A DNA stretch of 64,000 nt, from NCBI RefSeq assembly GCF_000208745.1, contig NC_030858.1, positions 8,115,444-8,179,443 on the forward strand, in the 5' to 3' direction. Shown here piece by piece: positions 49,510 through 62,545 of the stretch. The position numbers and the translations under genes are program-made. How positions within the stretch are numbered: position 1 is the stretch's first letter; each line of letters begins with the position of its first letter. Origin of the DNA: Theobroma cacao (Eukaryota > Streptophyta > Magnoliopsida > Malvales > Malvaceae). Under the pieces are notes generated by a model. That model was not told the DNA's origin. It did not search any database and worked only from the letters and a program-made list of their open reading frames with translations.

Positions 49510-51705
49510 AAAGACCAAGAAGAATATCCTAGAAATACTTGTACGCCAACGCTTGTGTTGTGATTGTACTAGTCATCAAGGTAATGCAGGTAAGAGGACG
49601 TGATTCGACCGAGATGGGAATGCCAAAAGCAAAGGGCACCTAGGTAAGGATTATGAAGCTCTTTTAACATCAATACAAAAATTCCTTGCTCGGTGGTTGT
49701 ACCATTCTAAATTTAAAGATGAATGTGATTTTTCTTGTCAAGTTGAACATGTATGTCTCGTACTAATTGGTGGTCTATATCATATATAGAAGGAAGATTC
49801 AAAGATGCTTTCAGGTAGGTCACGTTATAACGTTTTTTAGATGACACATGGTAAGTTGTGGAAAGATACTGATTTAAGGAGAATACTGAAGAACACGTCG
49901 TGATCCTCTTTAGGTGACACGTGGCGGACTGTGGAAGGATAACGACCTAAGCAGTTAAAAACTTGGTGTAAGTAATGGTACTTGCATAAATAGGAAAAAA
50001 AGATTTGGTAGTCGGTAGAAAGACCACTTAGATGTAAACAGAAAGGAAGCTGCAGGGATTTAAATGGGAAGATGAAACAAAAAGTAAGATGTTTGTCTCA
50101 TAAATATTATTTTTTAATTATTTTTAATATTTGATAAAATTAACTAAATACAATTATTACAACATATATTATTGTGTTTTTGTGCAAAGCTCAAGTACAT
50201 TTGTAGTAATTGTTTAAAAGGTAACAAAAAAAGCCAATCAAAAATCAATTGCTTGTAGCTTTTATTACAGAAAAGGAAATCAGCTTGACTAGTTTGAGGA
50301 TTTCCTATTCTATTTCAAAGCAGCTTAGCTGCTTTTGGTGTTCAGTATGTTTACTTCCTGAATTGAACCCCCGTCCCAACAGGTGATTTTACCTTCCCAA
50401 AATCTAGTTCAACTAAAATTTTGTTTCTTTGTAAAGAATCCAAACCATTCTCTCTACTTTTGTCCCTTTTTAATTTTGAATCTTCAATCCGGATTTATTC
50501 AAATGTGGCCCAAGATACAAAAATACCCTCAAAATGTAGTACCTCGTCAGAGATTTAGACAAACTTTGATAGCAACTAATCTCTTATAGGTGATCAATGG
50601 TTACATTCCTGTGCTGTGCTAACAAGATTCATAGCTCTGCAATGTTAACTGCTTATACATGAAGCTTTACTTGTGCCATTTACAGATCTGTAAAGCACCT
50701 GAAAGCCAAAATCCAAATGGCAAAAACTTATTAGTCGTATAAGCAGAAATCATGCATTAGAAACTCGTATCAGGTAACTCGTATCCTTTAAAAAACATAA
50801 ACGCCAGAATACAAATCAGTCTCTTGCTTCAATTCTTGGAATCCTCAGAACCGAAGCACATTATTAGCAGAAACAAAACTTAAGATGGATGAACACATTA
50901 AAAAAAAAAAAGCGCAAAATTCAGAAAAGATCAACACAGCCGATGAAACAGAAAAGTTACGTTCATTGTCCTGATGTAACCAAAAATAAATTCTAAGTTC
51001 TCATCCTGATGGGGCACAACCTGAAATCCGAACACAACAATATTGACATTAAAGAAACCGACTGCCACACAACACCAGCCTGCAACATCCCATGCTCCAG
51101 AAAACCAATACCAGCAACCAGCAAGATAACAAGCAGTCACAAATTTGTCATGTAACATGAACATACTAAACTTTTCAGACATACTCGCGCCCAAATTTTC
51201 TGCTCTCAAAGCCTAAGGTTTAAAGGTGACATTCAAAAAGTAATCCATAACTATCAGACAATCACGATTCACAACGAATGCTCCTCCCACACAACATCAG
51301 GAGAATTTGAACCCTTTTAGACAAAATTTAAGATGACTGGAATGGATTTTTCAACACCAATTCCATGGACCATGGATGAAATGGTAAACTAGCTACCTAA
51401 AAGGATGAAACAGCCATCTGTCCTACAAAAGGGAAATCTAACAAGGACCAAAAGGAAAAATATATTGTCTATGTGAACCAGCAATGATGTTGCCAATTAT
51501 CTATAAGACATTGAACATACAAGCAATATGGTGGCAAGGGAAGTAAAATACAAAATTTATGACTCCGATAGAATGCATGCCCAAAGGGCAACAATTCTCT
51601 CCATGAATGTGGCCATGATGTTTAGCACTTGATGAGAACCCAATCGTGATGCATCAATGCAGAAAAAATATCAGCAAGTCATTTCCAGCAACTACTCTTG
51701 CCACT
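49510..51705. other. Convergent 3' flanks of sugar transporter and E3 ligase genes
   Basis: The two genes converge here, so both 3' UTRs lie in this stretch. No other gene is recognised. Near 49833-49868 and 49906-49941 stands a diverged 36-bp direct repeat (TTTAGATGACACATGGTAAG against TTTAGGTGACACGTGGCGGA, then TGTGGAA), perhaps from an old LTR. The 92-codon minus frame at 50931-51209 resembles no family. Confidence 0.5.
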
Positions 51706-54601
51706 TCAGCCCCTTGTTTGCCGGGTGTTGTATGACTTGCAGTTTAGGCATTTTTGGGCCAGGACATGAAACTGAACTTCTGACTTCGTTCCACAATCAT
51801 TGCAAAGGATTGAAACCTGTTAATCACAATTAAAATTTGGAGGATGAACAAATCTAAAAGGAGATACTTCCATGAAAATAAATCTCAACTAAATCATTTC
51901 ATGATGTCATTCTTTGCCCTCAAAAAAGAGAGATACTCTTATTACAAGACACATGGTTCGTTGACAGCACTCTCAACTCTCATACTATACACAAAAGGAC
52001 AGACTATGTAAAACAGACAATGATATTGAGATTACAAACCATTTTATTTTGGTACGGTTCTGGCATTGGTGTAGCTGCAATCTCTTCGTCAAATCTCTCC
52101 CAAACCTTTGACATGTCACAAACCGACTTGGAGCATAGAGGACAAGCATATCTGTTGCAGTGATTAGCATAGCAGTCAAGGACATTAAAACGCAGTAACC
52201 AAAATAATTAAACTTGAGCTTGAGCTGAAGAACTCACTGGAAATGGTCCCTCATCTCCTTAAAGCAATCTGTGTGAATGGTATGTCCACAAGGCAGAACA
52301 GTTACATCATATCTTGACTCAAACAAAAACTGCACATCCAAATTTGGGGTTTCAGTTATATGAAAGCAATTTAATACTTAATAAATATGACTTTTATTCA
52401 TCCAATCACACACTAAATAGGAGAATGTTTCGTTGAAGTTACCTCAAAGCATACAGGACAATCATGGTGCATTGCTCCTTCCACGCAGGGATGACTGTTT
52501 TTCAGAAGAATTGAGTAGCAGCAACCTGTTTGTAACAAAGAACAAAAAAAAGAACCAGATAAGAATATTAGTAATGATCAAATACCCAACCAGCTTTTAA
52601 CGCAAACTTATATAAAATAAATTCAGATTAGCTTACCACACTTGTAGCAATGGAAGAAGTTCTCCCGTCCACCAATTCTGGAAGAAAATAACATTATTAT
52701 TTAATTGTGACAATTACAAGATTAACTGACAAATGCAGTGACATAATAAAAACAGCAACAGTGAAAAGGGAAGAAATACAGATAATAATTTCATAAACAA
52801 TTTCTAAAACAGTTAGAAATACAAAAACAGTCAACAGAAATTAGGAGGGGAGAAATATGGGGAGTAGTTTCCAAACGATCTTGCTAAATCAGTCAACTAA
52901 AGAATACGAAGAAAACAACGGCACTTTGAGCTTAAAAGCAAGGTCAGCATCTCCCAATCACATTGAGGTTCTACTTTACAATTTTCAAATTGTGGATAAA
53001 GAAATAGTCAACATACCACATGAGACTGACTGCTCTAGGTGAAATTTTTTTTTTTAAACAAAAAACCATTACTGCACGTAAAACATAAAGGCGTACAAAA
53101 CCGGCATGAACACCATACCTACAGATTCCGCAACCGTCACAATGATACTGTCTCTTCGATGTCTGCATAGTGAAAAGATTATTAGTATACCAGTTCTTGT
53201 ATCCTATGAACTGTTTGTGCAAAAACATAAAAAGCTTAGACAACAGGAAAAAAGTCGCAGAACATTAAAGATTGAAAACCCAACATTCACATTCTTTTGC
53301 TACACTAGATAACTGTTTATCCACTTACATCATCGTCAAAAAATTTGCAGGTCTCACAGAAATATTTTCCCATACATAGACCACAGTTAATGCAGACTTG
53401 TTGGACCTGTTCAAAATTGAAATCAAAAAGCAAACATGCTTAGGCGAACTCAAACTACATATAAAAAGCTTACGAAGCACTAGATTGTGCTAGTTACTTT
53501 TTCCTGTCATCAGAAATACCATCATTCCTCCCACACATGAATACCTTAAAAGTTTCAAGGAGTAATATTGACATATTTCCTCTAGAAAAAAGGCTTAAAG
53601 AAATACCCATAAAATGAATGAGACTAAATTACCTCTTGTTCTGTGCCACAGAGTGAACATATGACCTGGTAAAAGGTAAGGGGGAAAAATAAAAGAAATG
53701 TCAGTAACATGGAGCATTACTACAATGGAGATGGAGATGTCAGCCAATACAACTAAAAGAGTTGCAGGAACCATGGGGTAGAAAGAACAAAGCTGAACCT
53801 GTGGATATAAATACCTGACTTATTTGATGCCGTGGGATATCATGTCTGAGCTTCTGGTCAACATTGATATTGTTCTGTACATAATCAAAAATTACTTACA
53901 TGTTAATATTATTGAAAATAATAATAAGAAATGATTTTTTTTCGATAATAGGATAAAATAGTTCTCAACTTGCCAGTTCCATATTAGAAAAGAATCATGG
54001 CCATAACTAGCAAATACTATATTTTCAATAAAAGCACATCAATATCTAAATTTCATGAACCTTAAAAGATATCATGACACAATAAAATAAATTTGCATGA
54101 TAAACACTTAATTTATCCTCATCATGTATCCTCCTTAACAGTAGCATTCTCAAACAACAATTTTATATAGATAACAATTAATGTTAACTATAAAATGTTT
54201 AAGGGTAAGAACTAACCTTGGCCTCATTATGACAGTGGCGACAATCGAAGATCTCACCACAACAAGGAGCTCTAATCCGGCACCTTCTTCGATAATGTAA
54301 ACAACTGGTGAAAAAAGGGGGGAAATAACAGTACATGATGTTAACCAACAAGGAAAAGAATGAAAACTGAATGAAAGTCAATTAAAGTGAAGCAAGAGAT
54401 TAGAGCTTACCCATACTCCATAAACCCCTTCTCCAGCAATTCAGTAGCTTCTGCCTCATTTGATTCTTGTTTGAGCATACAAGGTCCACCAGACTGCTGT
54501 GAGTGTGACCCCCCTGCCTTTTTTTCATTTTTGCAGGTTTCATTCTGTTGCTGACAGCCAAGCTCTTCAGATCCAAAATGCTTAATTTCCACTTCCTCCA
54601 T
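51706..54601 (-). CDS. CHY/CTCHY/RING-type E3 ubiquitin ligase (RZPF34/CHYR1-MIEL1 group)
   Basis: Eleven minus-strand exons join to 310 residues: 54601-54411, 54304-54217, 53874-53815, 53665-53633, 53406-53329, 53162-53119, 52677-52637, 52525-52443, 52329-52238, 52151-52040 and 51816-51706. Borders are GT..AG and phases agree. After a Ser/Gln-rich N-terminus comes the CHY zinc finger ([15 protein letters not shown] to CSLCGTEQE). The CTCHY finger follows ([13 protein letters not shown] to [10 protein letters not shown]). The RING-H2 finger is C-x2-C (CPVCFE), [14 protein letters not shown] zinc ribbon (CNDCG, CLNC) and the end YNTRQTRG complete the protein. It should pass ubiquitin from an E2 to substrates. 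Family members act in ABA, drought and defence signalling and MYB turnover. The likely promoter is about 3.2 kb upstream, implying a long 5' UTR intron. Confidence 0.94.
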
Positions 54602-57600
54602 TGAAAAGGATATCTCCAGATCAAACCGAATCTATCTAACAGCTGGTAATAAGTCTAGAAAACCTGCAGATAGTAACTCATTTAGCAAAGATCCTAATAT
54701 TTTAAACATATCTAGTGGCTCGAACAAGCCAAGCAAACACTCCATGACATTGTTGCTTTCTTCTATACTGCTGCAGACCAATCGAAATCAGCAACAAAAT
54801 AATCCAAGAAAGGTTGAACAGCTCCAATCAGCATTACTCCAAGAGAAGGATTCATCAAAACAAGTAGAACTACTACAATCCCACACAAAAAACAATAATG
54901 CAGCACTGAGGAACTCCAGAGCCTCCAGCAGTGAATAGAAAGCAATAGCATTGCATGATCACTTGATTGCTTGAAGTTCTGGACCCAAATCCAACTATAC
55001 TGGAAACGACCAATAGACGTCCCAACCTATGGTAAAAGCAATAGATCACAGAATCAAACTTGTTCTATAATGCAAAATAAAGCAGGGGAAAGAGAGTGAT
55101 TGATTGCAAAAACGTGCTTTATTATTGTCCATAAGGACAAGCCTACCTCCATCAGCATTTCTGCAACAAGTCTCCTCTGACAATTGTACTTACTCATCAC
55201 TTAATTCTTTCCCTTGCTTAGGACTTGAGAAGGTGTATCTTCAAATAAAATTGAGCTCATTTCAACTTAGCTATTTGTGTCCCAAAATCAAGTTCTAGAC
55301 AGAGATCTCCAAACTACCAAAAGATTTACAATCATGAGTAAACCAGCTGGTAGTTCACCACTAATTAAAATACTTCATATCTAGGAAGATAGGGCGATGG
55401 TAGTACAGCACCTATTAGCAGAATCTCTTTTATTTCTTGTTAGCTAACATCAACCTTCTTAAGGATACTGCAGAAGAATTGTAGCTGAGTGGACAAAAAG
55501 GCTGACCCCATAATTTTGGACAAGGACACAGCAATGACCTTGTGTATAGGTTATTGACCTTGTCTATGTGTTATTGCCACACTACAAGAGACTCTGTTGT
55601 TTCTTGTTAGTTTACATCCACCCTCCTACGGATACTGGAGAAGAATCGTTGCTCAGGGGACGAAAAGGCCAACCCCATAATTTAGGACAAGGACACAGCA
55701 ACGACGTTATCTATATGTTATTGCCACACTTCAAGAAATTCGAATATCAAAGTTTAGAAGGCAAATATGCCTAGAATGAACAGCGAAGTGACCATACACC
55801 TAAAAGCATGTGTTTTATCATTAACAAAATCATGCTGATCCTGTTAAGGTTCAAATATGATGAAGAAATGAATAGACAATGGCAACTTTGGAGAGGTATC
55901 TCTTGGCTGAGATATAAAAGAAGAGTGTAGCAACCCACACACTTAAGCCCCTCGATTGAGTAGATTAACAAATTCCACAACTTGTAGAAATAGTGAATCT
56001 CTGCAGAAGAAAGCCTTGCAAACCAACTAATACTAAGGGGTTTACTGACCTTTAGCATCTTCAACACCTGCAGCTAATGTTAAAAACAAATATCTGCATG
56101 CAAATTCCTAACGAATTCCAATTATAAGCTGCAGGAGCAACTGAAATTCAAAACTGAGAAGTCAAAGTGAAGGTGTCCTTGGTTATCTTAAGTGATGAAG
56201 TAAACACACTTTCCAAGTGATGAAGTAAACACAAGTTTTATTATAGATTCAACATACACCTAACTGTGTCAATCTCAAAACTCTCTTTTATGGCACTTTC
56301 TTGCCCAGGGAAAATATCATAATATGTCAGAAGATCAACTTTCCAAAGTGGCCCCTAAACTGTCATGGTAAAGTTATTATCATTCTTGTTTGTTCAAGGA
56401 AGACACCGAAGTTATTCAAACCCCAAAAGAAATTACATCTGTGTTTTAGACAATAGAAAAATTGGCTACCAAGCAAATAGCAGGTCAATTACAGAAACAA
56501 CAAGGAGTAATGTAAGTTTGTTTTTCCCCATTCTACATCCTATTGCAGACCTATGGCATAATACTACACAAAACTATATCATTTTCTTTTTTGGAAGAAG
56601 TTTCAAGAGCTTTTATCACATGAACCATGAGGATGCCTTAATGATGCATCTCACATGAGTTGGCTGAATACTCCCATATACCAATAATAACAATAAAAAA
56701 CCATAATTTGATAGTTAATCCATGGTATTACTTAGCAACGAGTAATATCTAAGCTCGTAATCCCTTCACAGTCAAATGCAACCAGCATGCTATGCTTATG
56801 CCAAAGGCTCTAAACAGCCGGTCACATAATTCACCATATGAGGAAACACTTGAATAACCACTATAAACAACTACACGCTTTAATGAAAATTAGCATGGCA
56901 AAGACACAAATGACGTCCACACAAAGGGACAGAAAAAAAAACACTCCAATAAACAGAATTGACCTATACAGTCAAAACAAGCAGCATATGATAAAATTTC
57001 TGCGCCTAAACTTAAATTCCTACCTAGCACTGCAAACAGAAATTAGCAGCAGTAACAAGACGAACAATAACAAGAAAACAGCAGCAGCAAAAACAACACA
57101 GCCATGACCCCAAATCAATCAGGCAGCAAAAACAACTATATTTGTTTACACACCATATTCCATGCATAAGCAAATTCAATCAAAATTTACAATCAATCAC
57201 AAATTCACGATCTTATGCTAATAAAAGCCATTCGTTCAATCATCTATCATTAGTGCACTACGGTTGATCCCCAATGAGATCATATTAAGCCAATCAGTTC
57301 TCTTCATCCTATGACTCTGCTTGATTATTAAGTAATCTAAAGAGAAAGATAAAGAAACGTGAAACCATAATTTCCTACATCAAGATTATTTTTTTCCCAA
57401 AATGTTTCGAAAACATTTCTGTTCTTCTTCCTGAAAAGGAATTGCATGATTTCAAGCAACTTTCCCTTCTCTTTCGGCCAATTTTCTCAGAAACCAAACA
57501 GACATTGAATCACCTAAGAAAGAAAATGAACAAATTACTATTTTCAATAATAACATTGACCTGACACATTACCTAAATAAATAATTTAACAACAACCAAA

Positions 57601-57805
57601 AAATAAAATTGCTAACTTAATCAAATTTTTATAAAATAACGAACTTTCAATTCCAGAGAATCGCCCCGATCCGACTAACAACAACGGTGTGATCCCGATG
57701 AGAACGTCCGATCGCAAATATATCCTTTCAGATTCTCAAACAGAGTCTTTCTTTTTTTTTCTTCTTTTTGGTTATTACAGAAATATGATGATAATGTGAA
57801 CGTTA
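54602..57805 (-). other. Probable 5' UTR exon(s) and long leader intron of the E3 ligase gene
   Basis: Between the ATG at 54601 and a minus-strand TATA box at 57831-57837 I find no other gene. On the minus strand a CTGCAG| or TTACCAG| acceptor stands 40-75 bp upstream of the ATG. One possible donor is TTTAG|GTAATG at about 57573. The stretch contains a tandem duplication (55434-55733) and short direct repeats near 56190-56232. The short frames here (for example 54744-54938 and 56838-57107) have no family resemblance. The exact leader structure needs a transcript. Confidence 0.45.
55434..55733. repeat. Diverged tandem duplication, period 167 bp
   Basis: Copy A (55434-55600) and copy B (55601 to about 55733) share TTCTTGTTAG, ACATC, GATACTG, AGAAGAAT, ACCCCATAATTT, GGACAAGGACACAGCAA and TTATTGCCACAC. 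Copy A carries an extra internal repeat of TTATTGACCTTGT. The duplication lies in the presumed leader intron of the E3 ligase gene. Confidence 0.75.
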
Positions 57806-57830
57806 AAAAAACGTGACCAAAGCACAGCCT

Positions 57831-57837
57831 TTATATA
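57831..57837 (-). promoter_or_regulatory. TATA box of the E3 ligase gene
   Basis: The minus strand reads AGCTATATAAAGGCTGTGC, a strong TATA box with no other minus-strand gene between it and the E3 ligase coding region. Transcription would start near 57800. Confidence 0.55.
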
Positions 57838-57975
57838 GCTGTTGGAGAGGATAGAGAACATCGGTTTCTTCGATTTCCAGAGACTTCGAAAATTTTTGCT
57901 CTTTATGAAATCCGATAGCGATAGCTGTTAGCCTAGTGGTTTTCGTCATTGTCTTCGCTGTCGTAGTTGACAACT

Positions 57976-58643
57976 TACACGTCAAAATGACGTGTACAAC
58001 CCTCTGTTACTTCAAAATATCTCATTCCTCTATTTTAATCTTAAAAGAGTAATAATCAAGTGCAAACGCAACATTATATAAAACTTGCACTCTAATTATC
58101 AATCGTTGGACAAACGAAAATTGTTTCTCTATAAGAAGGAAGGGTGGATTTTATTGCTTACTCTGAGTTTGGGCGTAGGATAACGCGTTTGTCAAATTGT
58201 CGGTGCCGTAGGACGGTTTCCACTATGAAGGGAAAATGAACGGTCGTGGTCTGATGTGACTGCAAAAACGAGCGAGTTAGGACACGTGTTGATAAAATGG
58301 CTGAGGTATTAGATTGAAGACACGTGTACGTCAGCCAGACAACCTGAACCGGGGATCGGATTTTTAGGCTAAAAATGCGCGTGGCTGACGTGGAGAGATT
58401 ATTACGATATTATATCATCATAAAATGTCTAGTAAGAATGATCCGTCCCTCAATTTTCCAATGCTATCTCATCCACCATACACACATACATGATGGATTC
58501 CAATCTGATCCGGACCGTCGATACTATAAAATACTGAAGCACTCATAGCAATTTGACACGTAAGTATTTGTATGATAATCAAAACTGCATGTCTGCATCA
58601 ATTATTTAGGTTTTTTCCGAGACGAAATCATATCACACGTGGC
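57976..58643 (-). promoter_or_regulatory. Cluster of ACGTG-core (ABRE/G-box) sites upstream of the E3 ligase gene
   Basis: TACACGTCA and TGACGTGTA form a perfect 9-bp inverted repeat at 57976-57984 and 57988-57996. ACACGTGT occurs at 58282-58289 and 58320-58327, GACGTGG at 58387-58393 and ACACGTGGC, a classic ABRE, at 58635-58643. These lie 140-800 bp upstream of the TATA box. Such motifs bind bZIP factors (ABF/AREB), and related CHY-RING genes are ABA/drought-responsive, so stress induction is a reasonable inference. Confidence 0.6.
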
Positions 58644-59614
58644 AGATTAACAACTTAATCCAATTTTTTTATCTTTGATTCTCATCATTGTCTGGTTTCT
58701 AACTTTTACGCAAAGATTCACAGCCAGATATTTTTAAAATTTAAGAAAATGCTAAAAAATCATGATTTGGTTCCGTCACGGATTAAATTGGATTAAAAAA
58801 TTAATAATGCTTTCCATGATAATCATGAACTTAAACACGAAATAAGTTACATAAGTAATTTTTTTTTTACAAGAAAAAAGAAAGGCTTTGAGGCATTTTT
58901 TCCACAAACTGAAAAAAAAAATAGGTACATCATTAATTCAAATACCCAAAACCTATTAGTCAATATTATTTGGGTCAAGAATTTAATATAAGTTTAAATT
59001 ATGTATTGAGTATCAGAAATATAATAAAATTGTCAATATGATATGAAAAATTTAAAAACTCAAATTGGATAGTCAGACGTACTTTCCTTAATTAGTTGGC
59101 AACTAGCAAAAGGAACCTATAAAATTGAGCCGCATATCTAAAATGCCTCATAATCTTGCTTTTTATTTTTTTCTAAAAATTTATTTTTGAAATTGAAATA
59201 AAAGAAATTTTGGAAAATAAAAATTAAAAAATAAGTTTTTTCTTAAAATTTTTCTTATGGAAATTTTTTGAAAATTTTGAAAATGAAAAGTAGAAAAAAA
59301 TTTAAAATATAAAATTTTAATTTTAATTTTAATTAAGGACAAGATACTCTATCATCTTTAACTTTTAATCATAAAAACATACGGGTCCATTATTTTTTAA
59401 AATAGATACTATGCTCCAAACAGTTAAATGACGTTAATATCTAAATTGAAATGTCTAAAATATCTTTCTTTTTTTATTTTTTTTAGACTAGTCAATGTTC
59501 CTTACCCTGATCGCCCACTCCGTAGTCGAATTTGACTCAGATCCGATCGAATTTCTCAGGCAGTACCAAATCCAGTTCTCCCAAGACCACCAAGATCGAT
59601 TCTCCCTAGGGAGC
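58644..59614. other. AT-rich intergenic DNA left of the LTR block
   Basis: No gene recognised. The portion at about 59330-59460 (ACTTTTAATCATAAAAA) resembles one terminus of the MITE at 25990-26401. The last about 120 bases are GC-richer and end at the inverted LTR terminus. Confidence 0.45.
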
Positions 59615-60063
59615 TGTCACGACCCGGAACTCTCATCGAGCCCGTGACAAACGTCGCGAAGCCTCGACAAACATTCTTCACCCCGAATGCCGATCGAAAC
59701 CTCGCAAGGCTCTCGTATCAGCTTTCGCACTTCCCCGGTGAGCAATAGTTATCAAATATCGTAATTCGAAGGATTACGAGTCATTTCCAAATCAAAACAT
59801 AACATATTATTTTCTGGCTCACATGGGCATTTTCGTCATTTTTTGTCGAAAATCTCAAAACTTACTAAAAATGTAGTAGGTAAGCAGAAAATATATATTT
59901 AGTGATTTAAAAACAAATTAAGTATCTAAAACGTTCATTTGAAGTGAAAATTTGATCATTTGAATATAATAAAAATATTCAATATAATAAACTATTTTCT
60001 TGTAAAATAATTTTCATAAAACTATCGGTAAATAATTCTTATAGCGTAAAAGTTAATTATATT
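59615..60063 (-). mobile_element. LTR retrotransposon terminus, minus orientation, running into the gap
   Basis: The segment starts TGTCACGACCCGGAACTC and is related to the start at 63574 in the same orientation. It is also related to the reverse complement of the LTR end at 62545, which reads GAGTTCCGGGTTGTGACA. Shared inner words include GCAAGGCT, CCCCGGTGAGCAATA and GGCTCACATGGGCATTTTCG. It is thus the 3' end of an LTR read on the minus strand, cut by the N run. Confidence 0.6.
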
Positions 60064-60795
60064 NNNNNNNNNNNNNNNNNNNNNNNNNNNNNNNNNNNNN
60101 NNNNNNNNNNNNNNNNNNNNNNNNNNNNNNNNNNNNNNNNNNNNNNNNNNNNNNNNNNNNNNNNNNNNNNNNNNNNNNNNNNNNNNNNNNNNNNNNNNNN
60201 NNNNNNNNNNNNNNNNNNNNNNNNNNNNNNNNNNNNNNNNNNNNNNNNNNNNNNNNNNNNNNNNNNNNNNNNNNNNNNNNNNNNNNNNNNNNNNNNNNNN
60301 NNNNNNNNNNNNNNNNNNNNNNNNNNNNNNNNNNNNNNNNNNNNNNNNNNNNNNNNNNNNNNNNNNNNNNNNNNNNNNNNNNNNNNNNNNNNNNNNNNNN
60401 NNNNNNNNNNNNNNNNNNNNNNNNNNNNNNNNNNNNNNNNNNNNNNNNNNNNNNNNNNNNNNNNNNNNNNNNNNNNNNNNNNNNNNNNNNNNNNNNNNNN
60501 NNNNNNNNNNNNNNNNNNNNNNNNNNNNNNNNNNNNNNNNNNNNNNNNNNNNNNNNNNNNNNNNNNNNNNNNNNNNNNNNNNNNNNNNNNNNNNNNNNNN
60601 NNNNNNNNNNNNNNNNNNNNNNNNNNNNNNNNNNNNNNNNNNNNNNNNNNNNNNNNNNNNNNNNNNNNNNNNNNNNNNNNNNNNNNNNNNNNNNNNNNNN
60701 NNNNNNNNNNNNNNNNNNNNNNNNNNNNNNNNNNNNNNNNNNNNNNNNNNNNNNNNNNNNNNNNNNNNNNNNNNNNNNNNNNNNNNNNNNNNNNN
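60064..60795. other. Assembly gap (run of N)
   Basis: 732 undetermined bases lying between two inverted LTR ends, a structure that often breaks assemblies. Confidence 0.99.
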
Positions 60796-62545
60796 TGTGT
60801 GGGTGATGGATTGTTATTATTTCAAGAGAAATGGCTTAGAAAATGATGAATAATGGTGAGAAAATTAAGTAGGAAAAATCACGGTGTTAGTGCACTGTAA
60901 TGGCCGAATTTTTCCATGAAGAAATGGGAAGGTTTTGATGCTAAAATTGGTGTTATTTGAATAATGTTTGGTGAATTGAGGTATTAGAAATGAAATGGAG
61001 CAATTTGGAGTCAAATCGGACACAATTTTCATTTAATTGGGTAATAGGTCGAATTAGGTTAGCACCGCATTTAAGCAGTAGTCGGATAAATTGCATATCA
61101 TATCATGCATATACACCAAGCCTGAATTGATTTTATAATAGTCAAGCATTAATGTGGTGAATTATGTATTGTACATTGTGGATAGGTGGTGAGTAAATTA
61201 CATTGGTAAAAGTACAGAGATTGTGCTTGAAGACTGGGATTAGGAGTACATCGACTCCTAGAACTGTGAGTAAACTTATTATCGTCTTAATTATCTAGAG
61301 TAGTTTTATACAATTGTGTGCTTTTATAGAAAATGGGTTTAAATGGTAAATTGCTACGTTTTAGGAGAAATTGTGATTTTATAATTTTTTTGGAAAATTG
61401 AACACTGGTTTTGAAAATAGAGTAATTGGAGACTGCCTGCTTGTGTTATAAATTGTGTTTTAAATTATATGGCTTATAACAATATGTGAGCATGAATGGC
61501 AAAGTCGGTATTTGTATCAAAATTATATATACTATGTATTCAGCCTTGAGAGGCTAGATTGCGATAAATTACCATGTTATGCAGATAATGATTTTATAAA
61601 TCAGGTGGTAGATAAAATAGTCCATAGTCACTGCAGTGGTGGGGTTTCCGTGAACTGCCTATGAGAGGGGCATGGTAACTCAGTTATGTATTTACCTCCG
61701 GGGGGAGATGTTGGATGAGGTATCTCCTAAGGTAAAGATTTGAGTGCACTTCACGTGGACCACCGCGTGAGAGTGAGACTCAGCCAATGCCAAGGAACGG
61801 TTGTGTGTCAGATGCGAAAACATGTTTATGGGTATGAGACATTTAACAGTCTTGGCGGTCTTAGTGGGATACCTTGATGAAGGTACCCGCGAGAATGATT
61901 TTGGCAGGAGCCAAGTTTTTTAAGATATATAAGCCATGTTGATTAATTGAGTAAACTGAATATTCATGTTATAAAACATATATTGGAAAAGAATATTTTA
62001 ATTCATCTCCATTTACTCGCCTTTAGATAGTTTAGATGGTGTTTGTTTACTCACTGAGATTTTATAATCTCACCACCCTCCTTTCCTCACATTTCAGACT
62101 CAAGGAATTCCATAGTTAGCTGACTTTGATAAGGACCTTCATTTGGACTTGAATCAGCAAAAGTTTTAAGTTTTTAGCTTTCGATGCATTTTGGTCAGTC
62201 TGGGCCCCACGTGTCACTGTAAAAGTAATTTTATACTTCAGTTATTTGATTTAAAGTATGTATGAACATATTTAGCTTTTACACCATGTTTTTGGAGGGT
62301 TTTGGTATTTTCTAAAAAAAATAACGAAAATACCCCTGTGAGCCAAAAAATAATATGTTATTGTTTTGATTTGGAAACGACTTATGATTTCTTGAAATAC
62401 GAGATTTAATAACTATCGCTCACCGGGGAGATGCGGAAGCTAATGCTAAGCCTTGCGGAGTTCCATCGGCATTCAGGGTAATGAATGCTTATCGGGGACG
62501 TCGCGGCGGTTGTCATGGGCCTAATGAGAGTTCCGGGTTGTGACA
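60796..62545 (+). mobile_element. 5' LTR of a Ty3/gypsy-like retrotransposon (left end in gap)
   Basis: A non-coding sequence that ends GGGTTGTGACA and is followed seven bases later by a primer-binding site. It carries typical plant LTR words, such as GTGAGTAAACTTATTATCGT and CTCACTGAGATTTTATAATC. Part of it (GCAATTTGGAGTCAAATCGG near 61000) matches the second LTR near 63320. The visible LTR is at least 1.75 kb, so it belongs to a long-LTR family. The superfamily assignment is inference because no pol gene is present. Confidence 0.6.

Noticed and set aside
50931..51209. 92-codon minus frame downstream of the E3 ligase
   Set aside because: It lies in the expected 3' flank and has no recognisable domain or splice link.
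59615..62545. A single DNA transposon with long terminal inverted repeats
   Set aside because: The tRNA-Met primer-binding site just after 62545 and the polypurine tract at 63082 identify LTR retrotransposon ends in opposite orientations.
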